From NCBI GenBank assembly GCA_031289055.1, contig JAITQE010000025.1, positions 1-64,000 on the forward strand: a stretch of 64,000 nt of DNA, read 5' to 3'. The notes under the pieces were generated by a model that made no database searches, was not told the DNA's origin, and was given only the letters and a program-made list of their open reading frames with translations. Origin of the DNA: Candidatus Endomicrobiellum porotermitis. GTDB lineage: Bacteria; Elusimicrobiota; Endomicrobiia; Endomicrobiales; Endomicrobiaceae. The position numbers and the translations under genes were made by a program. The stretch's first letter is position 1, and each line of letters begins with the position of its first letter. Of the stretch, positions 1-9,168 are shown piece after piece.

Positions 1-2072
1 CAAGTCGGGCAACGCGATTATAACAAATTCAATTTTTTAGTACCGTCAGAACCGTCGTCCATCTCATCCCAGTCGGTGGATGATTATAACAAATTCAATT
101 TTTTAGTACCGTCAGAACAATTCAGCAACGACAACAATAATAGCGCGTATTATAACAAATTCAATTTTTTAGTACCGTCAGAACTCACTTCTTCCAAATA
201 TGTTGTCTCAAATAATTATAACAAATTCAATTTTTTAGTACCGTCAGAACCAATCACATGTTTCAAACTGACGGCAGCCCATTATAACAAATTCAATTTT
301 TTAGTACCGTCAGAACTTCTTCGTCGCGTTTTTCTTGGTTTGCAATATTATAACAAATTCAATTTTTTAGTACCGTCAGAACCCGCCGACGCGAAAGTTT
401 TTGACTTATATCATTATAACAAATTCAATTTTTTAGTACCGTCAGAACACGACGAGAAAAGACCGAAGCTTGCAGAGTATTATAACAAATTCAATTTTTT
501 AGTACCGTCAGAACAGCCGGGTCGCAAACTTCTTTGCACTAAAGATTATAACAAATTCAATTTTTTAGTACCGTCAGAACTCATGATAATATTATATCAT
601 TGATTTAGTAATTATAACAAATTCAATTTTTTAGTACCGTCAGAACTATGCGCGGCAAATTGTCTAAATAATAAAATTATAACAAATTCAATTTTTTAGT
701 ACCGTCAGAACACTTTTATCGTCTGATAATATAAGCAAATTATTATAACAAATTCAATTTTTTAGTACCGTCAGAACACGACGAGGAAGCCGAAGAGCGA
801 GCGCGCAATTATAACAAATTCAATTTTTTAGTACCGTCAGAACAGCGTTGTAGTATATTGCGCTGTCCAAATTATTATAACAAATTCAATTTTTTAGTAC
901 CGTCAGAACATGGTATCGTGAACTCGTCGGTAAAAATAAATTATAACAAATTCAATTTTTTAGTACCGTCAGAACTACTGCCCTCGCAAGGATTGGCTGT
1001 ACAAAATTATAACAAATTCAATTTTTTAGTACCGTCAGAACATTAACCTTCAATTCTGCGTAATGCTCGTTATTATAACAAATTCAATTTTTTAGTACCG
1101 TCAGAACCGCGCGGGACGGTTAACTATCACCCGACTAATTATAACAAATTCAATTTTTTAGTACCGTCAGAACTTTGGTATTATAACAAATTCAATTTTT
1201 TAGTACCGTCAGAACGCGTGTTGGAATATGGCTTTAGATTTTGTTATTATAACAAATTCAATTTTTTAGTACCGTCAGAACATGCCAAAGACGGCAACGG
1301 CTTCACGATTGATTATAACAAATTCAATTTTTTAGTACCGTCAGAACAAGTTTTGCTCAATCAAAAAATTTCTGCGGATTATAACAAATTCAATTTTTTA
1401 GTACCGTCAGAACCAATCGTTGAAAAAGGTTACAATAAAAAAGATTATAACAAATTCAATTTTTTAGTACCGTCAGAACTGCTTTCTAAAAGCTTAACGG
1501 ACGTGACAATTATAACAAATTCAATTTTTTAGTACCGTCAGAACGTGCTTTCTAAAAGCTTAACGGACGTGACAATTATAACAAATTCAATTTTTTAGTA
1601 CCGTCAGAACAAGATTTAGCGATACGTTTGGGACTGCAAAATTATAACAAATTCAATTTTTTAGTACCGTCAGAACTGACGCTGAGAACACAATGAAGAA
1701 AAATCCATTATAACAAATTCAATTTTTTAGTACCGTCAGAACAAAGTCGCGGCGGATTTAATGAGATTTCGGATTATAACAAATTCAATTTTTTAGTACC
1801 GTCAGAACTAAAAAAAAGTAGTGAATTTTGACTTAATTATTATAACAAATTCAATTTTTTAGTACCGTCAGAACTTCGGCATTTTCAGACTTATACCCGA
1901 GCGGATTATAACAAATTCAATTTTTTAGTACCGTCAGAACACGATGGGGACATGATTATCCTCGTCATAGATTATAACAAATTCAATTTTTTAGTACCGT
2001 CAGAACGTAACCGCTATTAACTCTGCCTTGCGTATAATTATAACAAATTCAATTTTTTAGTACCGTCAGAAC
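1..2072 (-). CRISPR. CRISPR array, probably type II-C, 32 repeats, open at left edge
   Basis: There are 32 copies of a 36-nt repeat, all identical by eye. On the plus strand each begins ATTATAAC and ends CCGTCAGAAC; the first is at 17-52 and the last at 2037-2072. Spacers are 30 nt (66-nt period), except 29 nt at 647-675 and 1480-1508 and 6 nt at 1174-1179. Bases 1-16 look like part of another spacer, so the array continues leftwards. Read on the minus strand the repeat starts GTTCTGACGG and ends TGTTATAAT, a perfect extended -10 box (TGnTATAAT). Repeats ending in such a box, 36 nt long with 30-nt spacers, are known from type II-C arrays such as those of Neisseria and Campylobacter, where each crRNA starts inside its spacer. 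The minus strand is therefore inferred to be the crRNA strand. No cas gene or tracrRNA was found in the window. Confidence 0.96.
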
Positions 2073-2107
2073 TCTTTAAGGCGAAAGGAAAACGTATTTT
2101 TTTACAT

Positions 2108-2136
2108 ATAAAAACTCTTTGTCCGATTAGTCAAAG
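2108..2136 (-). terminator. weak intrinsic terminator after tRNA-Gln
   Basis: On the minus strand a short stem (CTTTG/CAAAG, 5 bp, 10-nt loop) is followed by AGTTTTTAT. It lies between the 3' end of tRNA-Gln and the first repeat of the CRISPR array, and would stop read-through from the tRNA/ispE operon into the array. The stem is short, so the call is tentative. Confidence 0.4.
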
Positions 2137-2155
2137 GGCGTTCTGTAAGAGTATA

Positions 2156-2226
2156 CTCCGGGACCAGGATTCGAACCTAGACAAAGGGATCCAAAATCCC
2201 TTGTGCTACCATTACACAATCCCGGA
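2156..2226 (-). tRNA. tRNA-Gln (anticodon TTG)
   Basis: A full cloverleaf can be drawn on the minus strand. The 7-bp acceptor stem TCCGGGA/TCCCGGA carries discriminator G. The D arm is GTGT/GCAC. The anticodon arm AGGGA-TTTTGGA-TCCCT places TTG at 34-36. The T arm is CTAGG-TTCGAAT-CCTGG. CCA is not encoded (TAT follows). G73 and the TTG anticodon are typical of glutamine tRNAs. It lies 8 nt downstream of the ispE stop, so it is probably co-transcribed with or processed from that operon. It forms the right boundary of the CRISPR locus. Confidence 0.95.
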
Positions 2227-2234
2227 ATTATATG

Positions 2235-3116
2235 CTATTGATTTGAAAATTGACGTTGTAGAGAAAGTTCCGTAGAATTAACAAAGCAAAACTTCCATGC
2301 ATGTCTGTTTAAAGTTGTTTTTATCTCTTTTGAGGTTATTGTCGCATCAAAGAGACCAAAAACGGTAGATCCTGAACCCGACATTAAGCTTATGCAGCCT
2401 AAAGATGTTAAAATATCTTTGATTTTTGCTATTTCAGGGTAATCCGAAATAACAAAATCTTCAAGTCTGTTAAAACAGTTGCCAAAAGCCTCGTTTGTAC
2501 TAAAAGAGCCGTTGTCAATATGAGCTTTAATTCTAATAATTTCGGCTTCATTTGTCAATGGGAGTCTAACCTTTTTATAGATGTCCGCAGTATTAACGCC
2601 AAAGCCCGGATTTACAAGTACTAGATTTAAGTTTTTAATGCTTCTTAAAGGAGTAATAATATTTCCTATGCCTTCGCACAGAGCCGTTCTTCCTGTAAGA
2701 AAGAACGCGACATCTGCTCCAAGTTTGACAGCTATTTGCTCTAGTTCTTTTTTATTTGTCTTAATTTTATGAAGTTTAGCCAAAGCTGCAAGCGTTGTTG
2801 CGGCATCGGAGGATCCTCCGCCAAGTCCTGCCCCCATAGGAATTATTTTTTTTAGGTATATCTTAATTCCTTTATCAATTTTAAAATAGTTATAAAACGC
2901 TTTTGCCGCTTTATAAACAATGTTAGTAGAGTCTGTCGGCAAAGCGCTGTTGTCGCATTTCAAAAAAATATTTTTTTCGGCGCTCTCAAAAGAAAGTTCG
3001 TCGTACAAACTTACGGTTTGCATTATAGTCTCTAAATTGTGACACCCGTCTTCTCTTTTGTTTTTAATTTCTAAAAAAAGATTAATTTTTGCCGGAGCTT
3101 TGAGAATTATTTTCAT
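2235..3116 (-). CDS. ispE: 4-diphosphocytidyl-2-C-methyl-D-erythritol kinase
   Basis: This cytosolic GHMP kinase phosphorylates CDP-methylerythritol in the MEP isoprenoid pathway; ispH of the same pathway lies at 49790. The 293-aa length is normal. Visible motifs are the N-terminal KAPAKINLFL substrate motif, the ATP loop PMGAGLGGGSSDAA at about residues 93-106, LGADVAFFL, and the C-terminal GHMP motif LMSGSGSTVFG. The usual DGYH motif near residue 23 reads DGCH here. It is the last gene of a minus-strand run, and its start lies 35 nt inside the end of the upstream TPR gene, which suggests translational coupling. Confidence 0.96.
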   Translation of the reverse strand: MKIILKAPAKINLFLEIKNKREDGCHNLETIMQTVSLYDELSFESAEKNIFLKCDNSALPTDSTNIVYKAAKAFYNYFKIDKGIKIYLKKIIPMGAGLGGGSSDAATTLAALAKLHKIKTNKKELEQIAVKLGADVAFFLTGRTALCEGIGNIITPLRSIKNLNLVLVNPGFGVNTADIYKKVRLPLTNEAEIIRIKAHIDNGSFSTNEAFGNCFNRLEDFVISDYPEIAKIKDILTSLGCISLMSGSGSTVFGLFDATITSKEIKTTLNRHAWKFCFVNSTELSLQRQFSNQ

Positions 3117-4113
3117 TTTGGTTATCGTATGGTATTGGGGAAATTTTTGTTGTTTCCAATAGTCCTTTAATTTTTATGTTTTTAAACGCAAATTTAATTT
3201 TTTTAGGAACATTTGATATAACAAATTTTTCGTATTTTGAAATGGTAACCGTTAAATCTTTATCAAAAAAACTTTCTATTAACGCCGTATCAAGATTTAA
3301 AACCAGCTCTTTGCCTTCTTTGGAGTAAATTACACGGTTTCCTTTTTGCGTTATTTTAGCGTCAACAAACTGTTTATAAAAATTATCGCTAAGAAATTCG
3401 CAAGTTTTAGAAATAATATTGGATATTTCTTGAGGAAGTTGGTTTTCTATGGCTTTCGGAACAAATTCATAGGTTCCATTTTTTATATGCGCTGACACTC
3501 CTCCAGAGATAAGTATTGCGGGTAAATCTATTTTTACTGAGTTGTTTTTATGGTAAGAAAATGGAATATAAAACTTTTTGCTTAAAAAACTTGAACTTAT
3601 TTTTGCTTTAAAGCCAGTTTTAAAAGGAAATAACTTGAGGTAGTTGCTTTCGCTTCTTAGAAGCATTTGTTTGTAAAGCTCGTCAAGAAGCATTTGCTTT
3701 TGTGCAGAATCTAGTTTTTTTCTTATCTTTTTATCTTCTTTAAAATCAGAAGATAGAGAATACGCCATCCAAGCTTGTGCAGGTTTATTTGCCACGAGGT
3801 AAAACATCGCTAAAAAACTCGTTGTTTTTGGATTTGAGCCGTCAATCTCGTCAATTTTTTGAGCTATTTCAAAAGCTTTGTCTATTTTTCCGGCTTGCCA
3901 ATATAAATATGCCAAATTTTTATATACGCTAAAAGCTTCTTTATCCAAATCCGTAACTTTTTCGTAATTTTTTATACAATCGTCAATATGTCCTGTTTTT
4001 AAATCAAAAGTTCCTTTGAGAAATGTTTTATACGCTTCGTAATTTGCAGCAAACAAATGTCCGCCTAAAAACAATGAGGATAATAATATAAAAAATAATT
4101 TGTTTATTTTCAT
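3082..4113 (-). CDS. exported tetratricopeptide-repeat protein
   Basis: The 343-aa protein has a clear signal peptide: a KINK start, a hydrophobic stretch at residues 5-17 and a likely cut after LFAA. Residues about 22-125 form TPR-like helical repeats (FLKGTFDLKTGHIDDCIKNY, then NLAYLYWQAGKIDKAFE, then FLAMFYLVANKPAQAW). The rest is a beta-rich C-terminal half with no family I recognise, ending in an N/Q/S-rich tail. It sits between rimI and ispE on one transcript and overlaps the ispE start by 35 nt. The localisation is probably periplasmic and the function unknown. The TPRs suggest a role in protein-protein contacts. Confidence 0.8.
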   Translation of the reverse strand: MKINKLFFILLSSLFLGGHLFAANYEAYKTFLKGTFDLKTGHIDDCIKNYEKVTDLDKEAFSVYKNLAYLYWQAGKIDKAFEIAQKIDEIDGSNPKTTSFLAMFYLVANKPAQAWMAYSLSSDFKEDKKIRKKLDSAQKQMLLDELYKQMLLRSESNYLKLFPFKTGFKAKISSSFLSKKFYIPFSYHKNNSVKIDLPAILISGGVSAHIKNGTYEFVPKAIENQLPQEISNIISKTCEFLSDNFYKQFVDAKITQKGNRVIYSKEGKELVLNLDTALIESFFDKDLTVTISKYEKFVISNVPKKIKFAFKNIKIKGLLETTKISPIPYDNQNENNSQSSGKN

Positions 4114-4126
4114 AATATAATTCCCG

Positions 4127-4555
4127 TCAATTATCCAACCTTAGAACAACGGCGTCTTCGTCTTTATAATAGTTTTTTCTTAGTCCTATTTCTTTAAAGC
4201 CGAAAGATTTATACAGATTTAATGCTGGCGTATTGCTTTTTCTGGCTTCAAGAAAAATAAACTTGGATTTTTTTTGCAGAACTTCTTTTAATATATCCGC
4301 CATCATAAATTTGCCAAGATTTTGTCTTCTAAATTTTGGACTTACGGCTATGCTAATTATTTCGGCTTCGTCTACAACTGTAGAGAGTATATAATATCCA
4401 AGCGCAATTTTATTTTTTAGGAGGACTTTAAATATTACAGTTTTGTTTTGCGCGGATCCTAAAAACATTTCAATATTCCATGTGTCAATAAATGATTCTC
4501 TTTCAATTTTTAATATATCGTCTAACAAATCTTCTGAAAAAATTACCAAATTCAT
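4127..4555 (-). CDS. rimI: ribosomal-protein-alanine N-acetyltransferase (GNAT)
   Basis: The 142-aa single-domain GNAT acetyltransferase is of RimI length. It shows the acetyl-CoA loop VSPKFRRQNLGKFMM and the RimI-type C-terminal half, with LEARKSNTPALNLYKSFGF followed by GLRKNYYKDEDAVVL. The family acetylates the N-terminal alanine of ribosomal protein S18 (rpsR at 56373), although other GNAT substrates cannot be excluded. It is encoded 11 nt after pdxA in the same minus-strand operon. Confidence 0.85.
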   Translation of the reverse strand: MNLVIFSEDLLDDILKIERESFIDTWNIEMFLGSAQNKTVIFKVLLKNKIALGYYILSTVVDEAEIISIAVSPKFRRQNLGKFMMADILKEVLQKKSKFIFLEARKSNTPALNLYKSFGFKEIGLRKNYYKDEDAVVLRLDN

Positions 4556-4566
4556 TTGCGACTCTT

Positions 4567-5493
4567 TTAATTTTTAATTCTAATATGATTTGCGGCATAT
4601 AATATGGATTCTATCATTGGGGCAATATCTGCTTTGTTTTTTCCTGCGATGTCAAAAGCTGTTCCGTGTCCGGGAGAAGTTCTTATAAACGGAAGCCCTG
4701 CGGTAACGTTTACTATTTTCTTTGCGTCTATACATTTTAAAGGTATCATAAGTTGGTCGTGGTACATTGCGCACACTAAATCAAAAGCCCCGTTTTTGGT
4801 TTTTACCCAGGCTGAATCCGCGGGTAAAGGCTTGGTTATATTTATTCCTTGTTTAAGCAATACTTTGTAAGCTGGAATTATAATTTTCTGTTCTTCAGAA
4901 CCCAAAATTGAATTATCGCCGGCATGCGGATTTAGAGCGCACAAAGCTACTTTTATATTTTTTTTGCCTATAAAATATACGCTTAATTTTACTGTGTCAA
5001 TAATATTTTTTGTTTTTAAGGTTTTATGAACTTCTGATATGGGAATATGCCTCGTTACCGTAACGCCGCACATATTTCCGCATGTCATTAGCATTGCGAC
5101 TTTTTTACTTTTTGTAAGGGCAGCCAGCAGTTCCGTATGTCCGGGATATTTTACTCCGGCAAGTTTTAACGATTCTTTTGAAACAGGCGCGGTTACTAAG
5201 GCGTTTGCTTTACCTGACATACAATAATTTACGGCTTCTTCTACTGCAGATAAAGCAATTTTGCCTGCCTTTTTTGAAGGAACGCCTATTTTTAAAGAAT
5301 GTCCTATATTGGAAGACTTCACAAACTCAAACGGCATTTTACCAGCGAAATATTTTTTAAGAATTTGTTTGTCGCCAAAAACCACAGGGCTGCAAGCTCT
5401 TTTTACTGCTAAAGAATTTACAGCCTTACAGACTATTTCATAACTTATCCCCGCAGGATCTCCTAAAGTAATCGCTACGAGCGGTTTAGACAT
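4567..5493 (-). CDS. pdxA: 4-hydroxythreonine-4-phosphate dehydrogenase
   Basis: This NAD-dependent, metal-binding enzyme acts in the DXP-dependent pyridoxal phosphate pathway, making the precursor that PdxJ condenses. The 308-aa product has the expected order of motifs: LGDPAGISYE near the N-terminus, YPGHTELLA, NPHAGDN, MYHDQ with a metal-ligand His, and TSPGHGTAFDIAGK. It begins 5 nt after the upstream parvulin gene ends, so the two are probably coupled. Placement beside surA-like genes is common for pdxA. Confidence 0.95.
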   Translation of the reverse strand: MSKPLVAITLGDPAGISYEIVCKAVNSLAVKRACSPVVFGDKQILKKYFAGKMPFEFVKSSNIGHSLKIGVPSKKAGKIALSAVEEAVNYCMSGKANALVTAPVSKESLKLAGVKYPGHTELLAALTKSKKVAMLMTCGNMCGVTVTRHIPISEVHKTLKTKNIIDTVKLSVYFIGKKNIKVALCALNPHAGDNSILGSEEQKIIIPAYKVLLKQGINITKPLPADSAWVKTKNGAFDLVCAMYHDQLMIPLKCIDAKKIVNVTAGLPFIRTSPGHGTAFDIAGKNKADIAPMIESILYAANHIRIKN

Positions 5494-5498
5494 TTATA

Positions 5499-6551
5499 TT
5501 ACCAAGTTTTGTTTATTTTAATGTTGGCTTTAGCCTTCAATTCGTCAATATACTTTTTTTGAGCGTTATTTGCGTTGATACGAGCTAAAACTTCAGCCAT
5601 GTCATTTTTGACGTCGTCAAATGTAATGTCTTTCTTAGCGCGCCTTTCTTCAATTTTTAAAAAGAAGATCCCAATGTCTGTTTTAATAGGTTCTCTAGTA
5701 TAGTCGCCGACTTTCATTGAAAATGCAGTTCTGTCCAAGACGGGCAAAAGATCTCCTTTTGCTATTATGCCTAAATCCCCATTTCTTGGTCTTGATACTG
5801 GATCCTCAGAATATTGTCCGGCAACGTCGGCAAAAGTTTGTCTTTGAAGTTCTTTTTTTATTGTAGCGACTTTTGATTGCGCGGCTCTTACTGCGTCTTC
5901 GTTTGCGCCTTTAGGCAAACTTACAAAAATTTGCCTTACTCTTATCTGTTCGCTAGACATTCTCTTCAAGGCAGTCGCAAGATTTGAAACTAGGGCATTT
6001 TCTTCAGGCGCCGACTTTGTTTTTGCGCCTTTTATTTTAGCAATAGCCTTATCGTAAAGCTCCCTTGCTTCAATTTCAGTAGGCATCTGAATTTTAGATT
6101 CCAGATTCTGTTTTAGAAGCTTTCTTATAGCGACCTGTTCAGCAATCTTTTTCTCAAAATCAGACATTGACATATTTTCTTTCTTTAGTTCAGCCGTAAA
6201 TTCAGAATCGTTTGCGAATTTCTTTCTAATTTCGTCTATGCCTTGTTGCACTTCTTTTTTAGAAGCCTTAATCTTTTGTTTCTTTACTTCTTGTTTCAAA
6301 ACAATCTCGTCTATTTTCTGATTTAAAACCATTTCCATCAATTCGTTTTCTTTTTGTTTTGTTTGCTCGGAAGCCGGAACATTTTGCTTATATTCTTCCA
6401 ACAACGGAATAAGAATAGTATTAAATTCAGATTCAAAAACTGGTTCGCCGTTTATTACTGCCAAAGTCTTGTCAGCGTCTTTAGACGCTCCATATAAACT
6501 GCCTGCGGTAAGAAATAACGCCGCCATAATATACGCCGCAAATTTTTTCAT
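5499..6551 (-). CDS. exported peptidyl-prolyl isomerase, SurA-like
   Basis: The 350-aa protein has a signal peptide (KKFAAYIMAALFLTAGSLYGA, cut near residue 21), a SurA-type helical N-terminal domain (GEPVFESEFNTILIPLLEEY), and one parvulin domain at about residues 205-310. That domain carries VRQIFVSLP, YSEDPVSRPRNGDLGII and KTDIGIFFLKIEER. SurA-like chaperones assist outer-membrane protein folding in the periplasm. It has one parvulin domain where E. coli SurA has two. A second exported parvulin is encoded directly upstream, so the two may share the work. Confidence 0.88.
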   Translation of the reverse strand: MKKFAAYIMAALFLTAGSLYGASKDADKTLAVINGEPVFESEFNTILIPLLEEYKQNVPASEQTKQKENELMEMVLNQKIDEIVLKQEVKKQKIKASKKEVQQGIDEIRKKFANDSEFTAELKKENMSMSDFEKKIAEQVAIRKLLKQNLESKIQMPTEIEARELYDKAIAKIKGAKTKSAPEENALVSNLATALKRMSSEQIRVRQIFVSLPKGANEDAVRAAQSKVATIKKELQRQTFADVAGQYSEDPVSRPRNGDLGIIAKGDLLPVLDRTAFSMKVGDYTREPIKTDIGIFFLKIEERRAKKDITFDDVKNDMAEVLARINANNAQKKYIDELKAKANIKINKTW

Positions 6552-6575
6552 GGTCTGTTCTCCCTGTATAGCAAT

Positions 6576-7442
6576 TTATTTTTGTTGTTCGTTTTCAGAA
6601 GTTGGAACGTCATAATTTACTTCAACGCCAAGAGCTTCTTTTTCTTTGTTAAACCATGCGTCAAATTTATCTTTTTCCAAAATTTTCTTTATATCTTCTT
6701 TTGCTTCGTTAAAAGACGCGGCTGGGAGCTTCTGTTCGGATACTTTAAGTATTATGTGATAACCGTAGCGCGTTTCTATAATTTCTGACAATTCATTATT
6801 TTTAAGTTTTAAAGCTACTGCTTCAAATTCAGGCACAAGAGCGCCTTTCTTTACAGGTCCAAGCAATCCGCCGTTGCGAGCTGTAGCGTCTTTAGAGACT
6901 TCTTTAGCTACTTTTTCAAATTTTGCGCCATTTTTAAGCCTTTCGTAGGCGTTGCGGGCCGTCTGTTTGTCTGAGACAAGGATATGTCTTACAGTATATG
7001 CGATTGGATTTTCAAATGTTGATTTATTTTCATTGTAATAGCTTTGAATATCGCTATCTGAAGCTTTTATTTTTTTGCGGATTTCTTTTAAGTAAATATC
7101 CATAAGAAGTCCGTCTTTATAGTCTGCAAGCTGTTTTTGTTGTTCATTTTTAAAATCTTCTAAGGCTTTCTTGAATTCAGCCTGTTTTTCTATACCGGCT
7201 TTCTTTGCCGCTTCTACTACTACAGACTGTTGCGCTACAAGATCTAAGAAATGTTTTCTTCCAAGAGGCGTAGCGGCAAATTTTTGGAACTCTGCGGACG
7301 CGACTGATAATTTATCGTTCAAGGCGCTTTCTGTAATTTTTTCTGCGCCTACTTTAATAACAAACGGCTCATCTCTTTTGCATGCGGAAAAAGATAATCC
7401 GAAAGCGGCGGCGGCAGTAATCGTTAATGCTAACTTTTTCAC
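6576..7442 (-). CDS. exported parvulin peptidyl-prolyl isomerase, probable lipoprotein
   Basis: The start chosen is GTG at 7442, because AGGAG lies 6 nt upstream and the product then begins with a canonical signal peptide (KKLALTITAAAAFGLSFSAC). A longer ATG reading adds an unlikely N-terminus. SFSAC resembles a lipobox, so the protein is probably lipid-anchored. The 288-aa product has a SurA/PrsA-like helical region, then a parvulin domain (YTVRHILVSD, VSKDATARNGGLLGPVKKGALVPEF, ETRYGYHIILKV), and ends in a Q/E-rich tail. It heads the minus-strand operon with the second parvulin gene. The role is inferred to be periplasmic folding of envelope proteins. Confidence 0.87.
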   Translation of the reverse strand: MKKLALTITAAAAFGLSFSACKRDEPFVIKVGAEKITESALNDKLSVASAEFQKFAATPLGRKHFLDLVAQQSVVVEAAKKAGIEKQAEFKKALEDFKNEQQKQLADYKDGLLMDIYLKEIRKKIKASDSDIQSYYNENKSTFENPIAYTVRHILVSDKQTARNAYERLKNGAKFEKVAKEVSKDATARNGGLLGPVKKGALVPEFEAVALKLKNNELSEIIETRYGYHIILKVSEQKLPAASFNEAKEDIKKILEKDKFDAWFNKEKEALGVEVNYDVPTSENEQQK

Positions 7443-7529
7443 TAGAATCTCCTTTATGGTAATCGCAAATTTACGAATATAAACGCATATTAACATGCTA
7501 ACGCAAAAATTCTACTACTTTGCTTTTTG

Positions 7530-7985
7530 TTAGTCAAATAACATATTTTTTCTGATTGAAACAAGCACTGAAATGCCTATAGTTAGAATTATAAAGGCTA
7601 AAGATAATCCTGCGGAAATACGCACAGATCGGGAAAGAATCATTTTTAACCCCACAAATATAAGAATGATTGCAACGCCGACTTGTAAAAATTTAAATTT
7701 GGAAGCAAAGTTTGAAAGGAGAAAATATAGCGAACGTAAGCCTATTATTGCAAATATGTTGGAAGAATAAACTATAAAAGTATCTTTAGAAATTGAAAGA
7801 ACTGCCGGGATAGAATCTATAGCAAAAATTAATCGCTAGTTTCCGCTACAATTAAGGCGGCGAGTATTGGAGTGGCGTATAATTTTTTATTTTCTGTTAT
7901 AAAGAAGTTGTTGTTTTCAGTATTATTTTTCTGCGGCTCCCAAAAACGCCAAAAACGTATATTATCCAATATCCAAAACAAAACC
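7530..7985 (-). pseudogene. terC-family membrane protein, degraded remnant
   Basis: Three minus-strand segments in different frames match the order of a TerC/Alx-type integral membrane protein. The first is a stretch reading WIIYVFGVF at about 7950-7975. The second is FFITENKKLYATPILAALIVAETSD, ending in a stop at about 7830. The third runs from 7830 to the stop at 7530 and reads IFAIDSIPAVLSISKDTF, then NIFAIIGLRSLYFLL and LIFVGLKMIL. Between the last two segments GATTAATTTTT should be GATTTAATTTTT, so a single T has been lost. The loop between the first two is mostly deleted, and the N-terminal third is missing up to ychF. TerC proteins are linked to metal ion export or tellurite resistance. 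Confidence 0.8.
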
Positions 7986-8049
7986 CACATCAGAAGTCGG
8001 ATGTCCATCAAACATCCAAAGGCTGGCAATCGTATAGGAAATTTGATTT

Positions 8050-9141
8050 TTACACATTAAAACGGAACTCTATTATATCTCCGTCTTTAACTGCGTATTC
8101 TTTTCCTTCGCTTCTAAGAAGACCTGCGTCTTTTACGGCTTTTTCGCTTCCAAGTTTAAACAAATCGTCAAAACTCATAACTTCGGCTCTGATGAAACCT
8201 TTTTCAAAGTCTGAATGTATTACGCCCGCCGCCTGAGGAGCCAAAGAACCTTTTTTGATTGTCCAAGCTCTTACTTCAATTTCTCCGGCTGTAAGAAATG
8301 TTTCAAGATCAAGCAACCCGTATCCGGCTTTTATTAGGCGGTTAAGACCTGGCTCTTCAAGCCCCAAGTCTTTTAAGAAAGCTTCCCTGTCGCTTTCGGA
8401 CAACTCTGCAAGTTCGGCTTCAATTTTTGCGCAAATAGGAATGGCTTGGGTATTTTCATTTTTAGCTTTTTCTTTTACGATTCCAGCGTATTTGTTTTCC
8501 ATCGCTGGCAAATCGTTTTCCGATAAGTTGCAGGCATACAAAACCGGTTTTGCCGTTATCAAGAAAAATTCTTGTAATAATATTTTTTCGTCGTTGTCTA
8601 GTTCTAATATTCTTGCCGGATTTCCCGCCTCAAGATGAGCTTTTACTTTTATCGCAAGCTCTCTTTCGTCAAGCATTTTCTTATCGTTTAGCCTTATGGC
8701 TTTTTGAAGTCTTTCAAGTCTTTTTGAGACCGATTCCATATCTGCCAAAATAAGTTCGGTATCTATAATTTCCATATCGCGCAAAGGGTCAACCTTGCCC
8801 ATTATGTGCGTTATGTCTTTGCTTTCAAAACATCTTACAACATGGACTATTGCCGCAGTTTCTCTTATATGCGCCAAAAACTGATTGCCCAAACCTTCTC
8901 CTTGAGATGCTCCTTTTACGATCCCCGCTATGTCAACAAATTCCACTGCCGCTGGGACTTTTTTCTTTGTATGGTACGCCTTTTCAAGAAAGTCCAAACG
9001 ATTATCGGGCACTTCAACCACTCCGACGTTTGGGTCAATTGTGCAAAAAGGATAATTGGCGACTTCTGCTCCTGCTTTTGTTATAGCGTTAAACAGCGTA
9101 GATTTTCCTACATTTGGGAGTCCTACAATACCAAGCTTCAT
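8050..9141 (-). CDS. ychF: redox-regulated ATPase YchF (Obg-family)
   Basis: The full-length 363-aa P-loop protein has [14 protein letters not shown] (G1, residues 6-19), [25 protein letters not shown] (G3/switch region), a coiled-coil insert and a C-terminal TGS domain ([20 protein letters not shown] to the end). YchF hydrolyses ATP, binds ribosomes and modulates stress responses in other bacteria. It lies 27 nt after proA on the minus strand and is followed by the terC remnant. All key motifs are intact. Confidence 0.96.
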   Translation of the reverse strand: MKLGIVGLPNVGKSTLFNAITKAGAEVANYPFCTIDPNVGVVEVPDNRLDFLEKAYHTKKKVPAAVEFVDIAGIVKGASQGEGLGNQFLAHIRETAAIVHVVRCFESKDITHIMGKVDPLRDMEIIDTELILADMESVSKRLERLQKAIRLNDKKMLDERELAIKVKAHLEAGNPARILELDNDEKILLQEFFLITAKPVLYACNLSENDLPAMENKYAGIVKEKAKNENTQAIPICAKIEAELAELSESDREAFLKDLGLEEPGLNRLIKAGYGLLDLETFLTAGEIEVRAWTIKKGSLAPQAAGVIHSDFEKGFIRAEVMSFDDLFKLGSEKAVKDAGLLRSEGKEYAVKDGDIIEFRFNV

Positions 9142-9168
9142 TATAACCTTCTATGTCGTTAAAGTTAG

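Noticed and set aside
76..1532. Open frames of 62-175 codons with an 11-residue repeated peptide (YNKFNFLVPSE)
   Set aside because: They are the CRISPR repeats read in frame. The 66-nt period is a multiple of three and the repeat has no stop in that frame. There is no ribosome-binding site, and irregular spacers break them.
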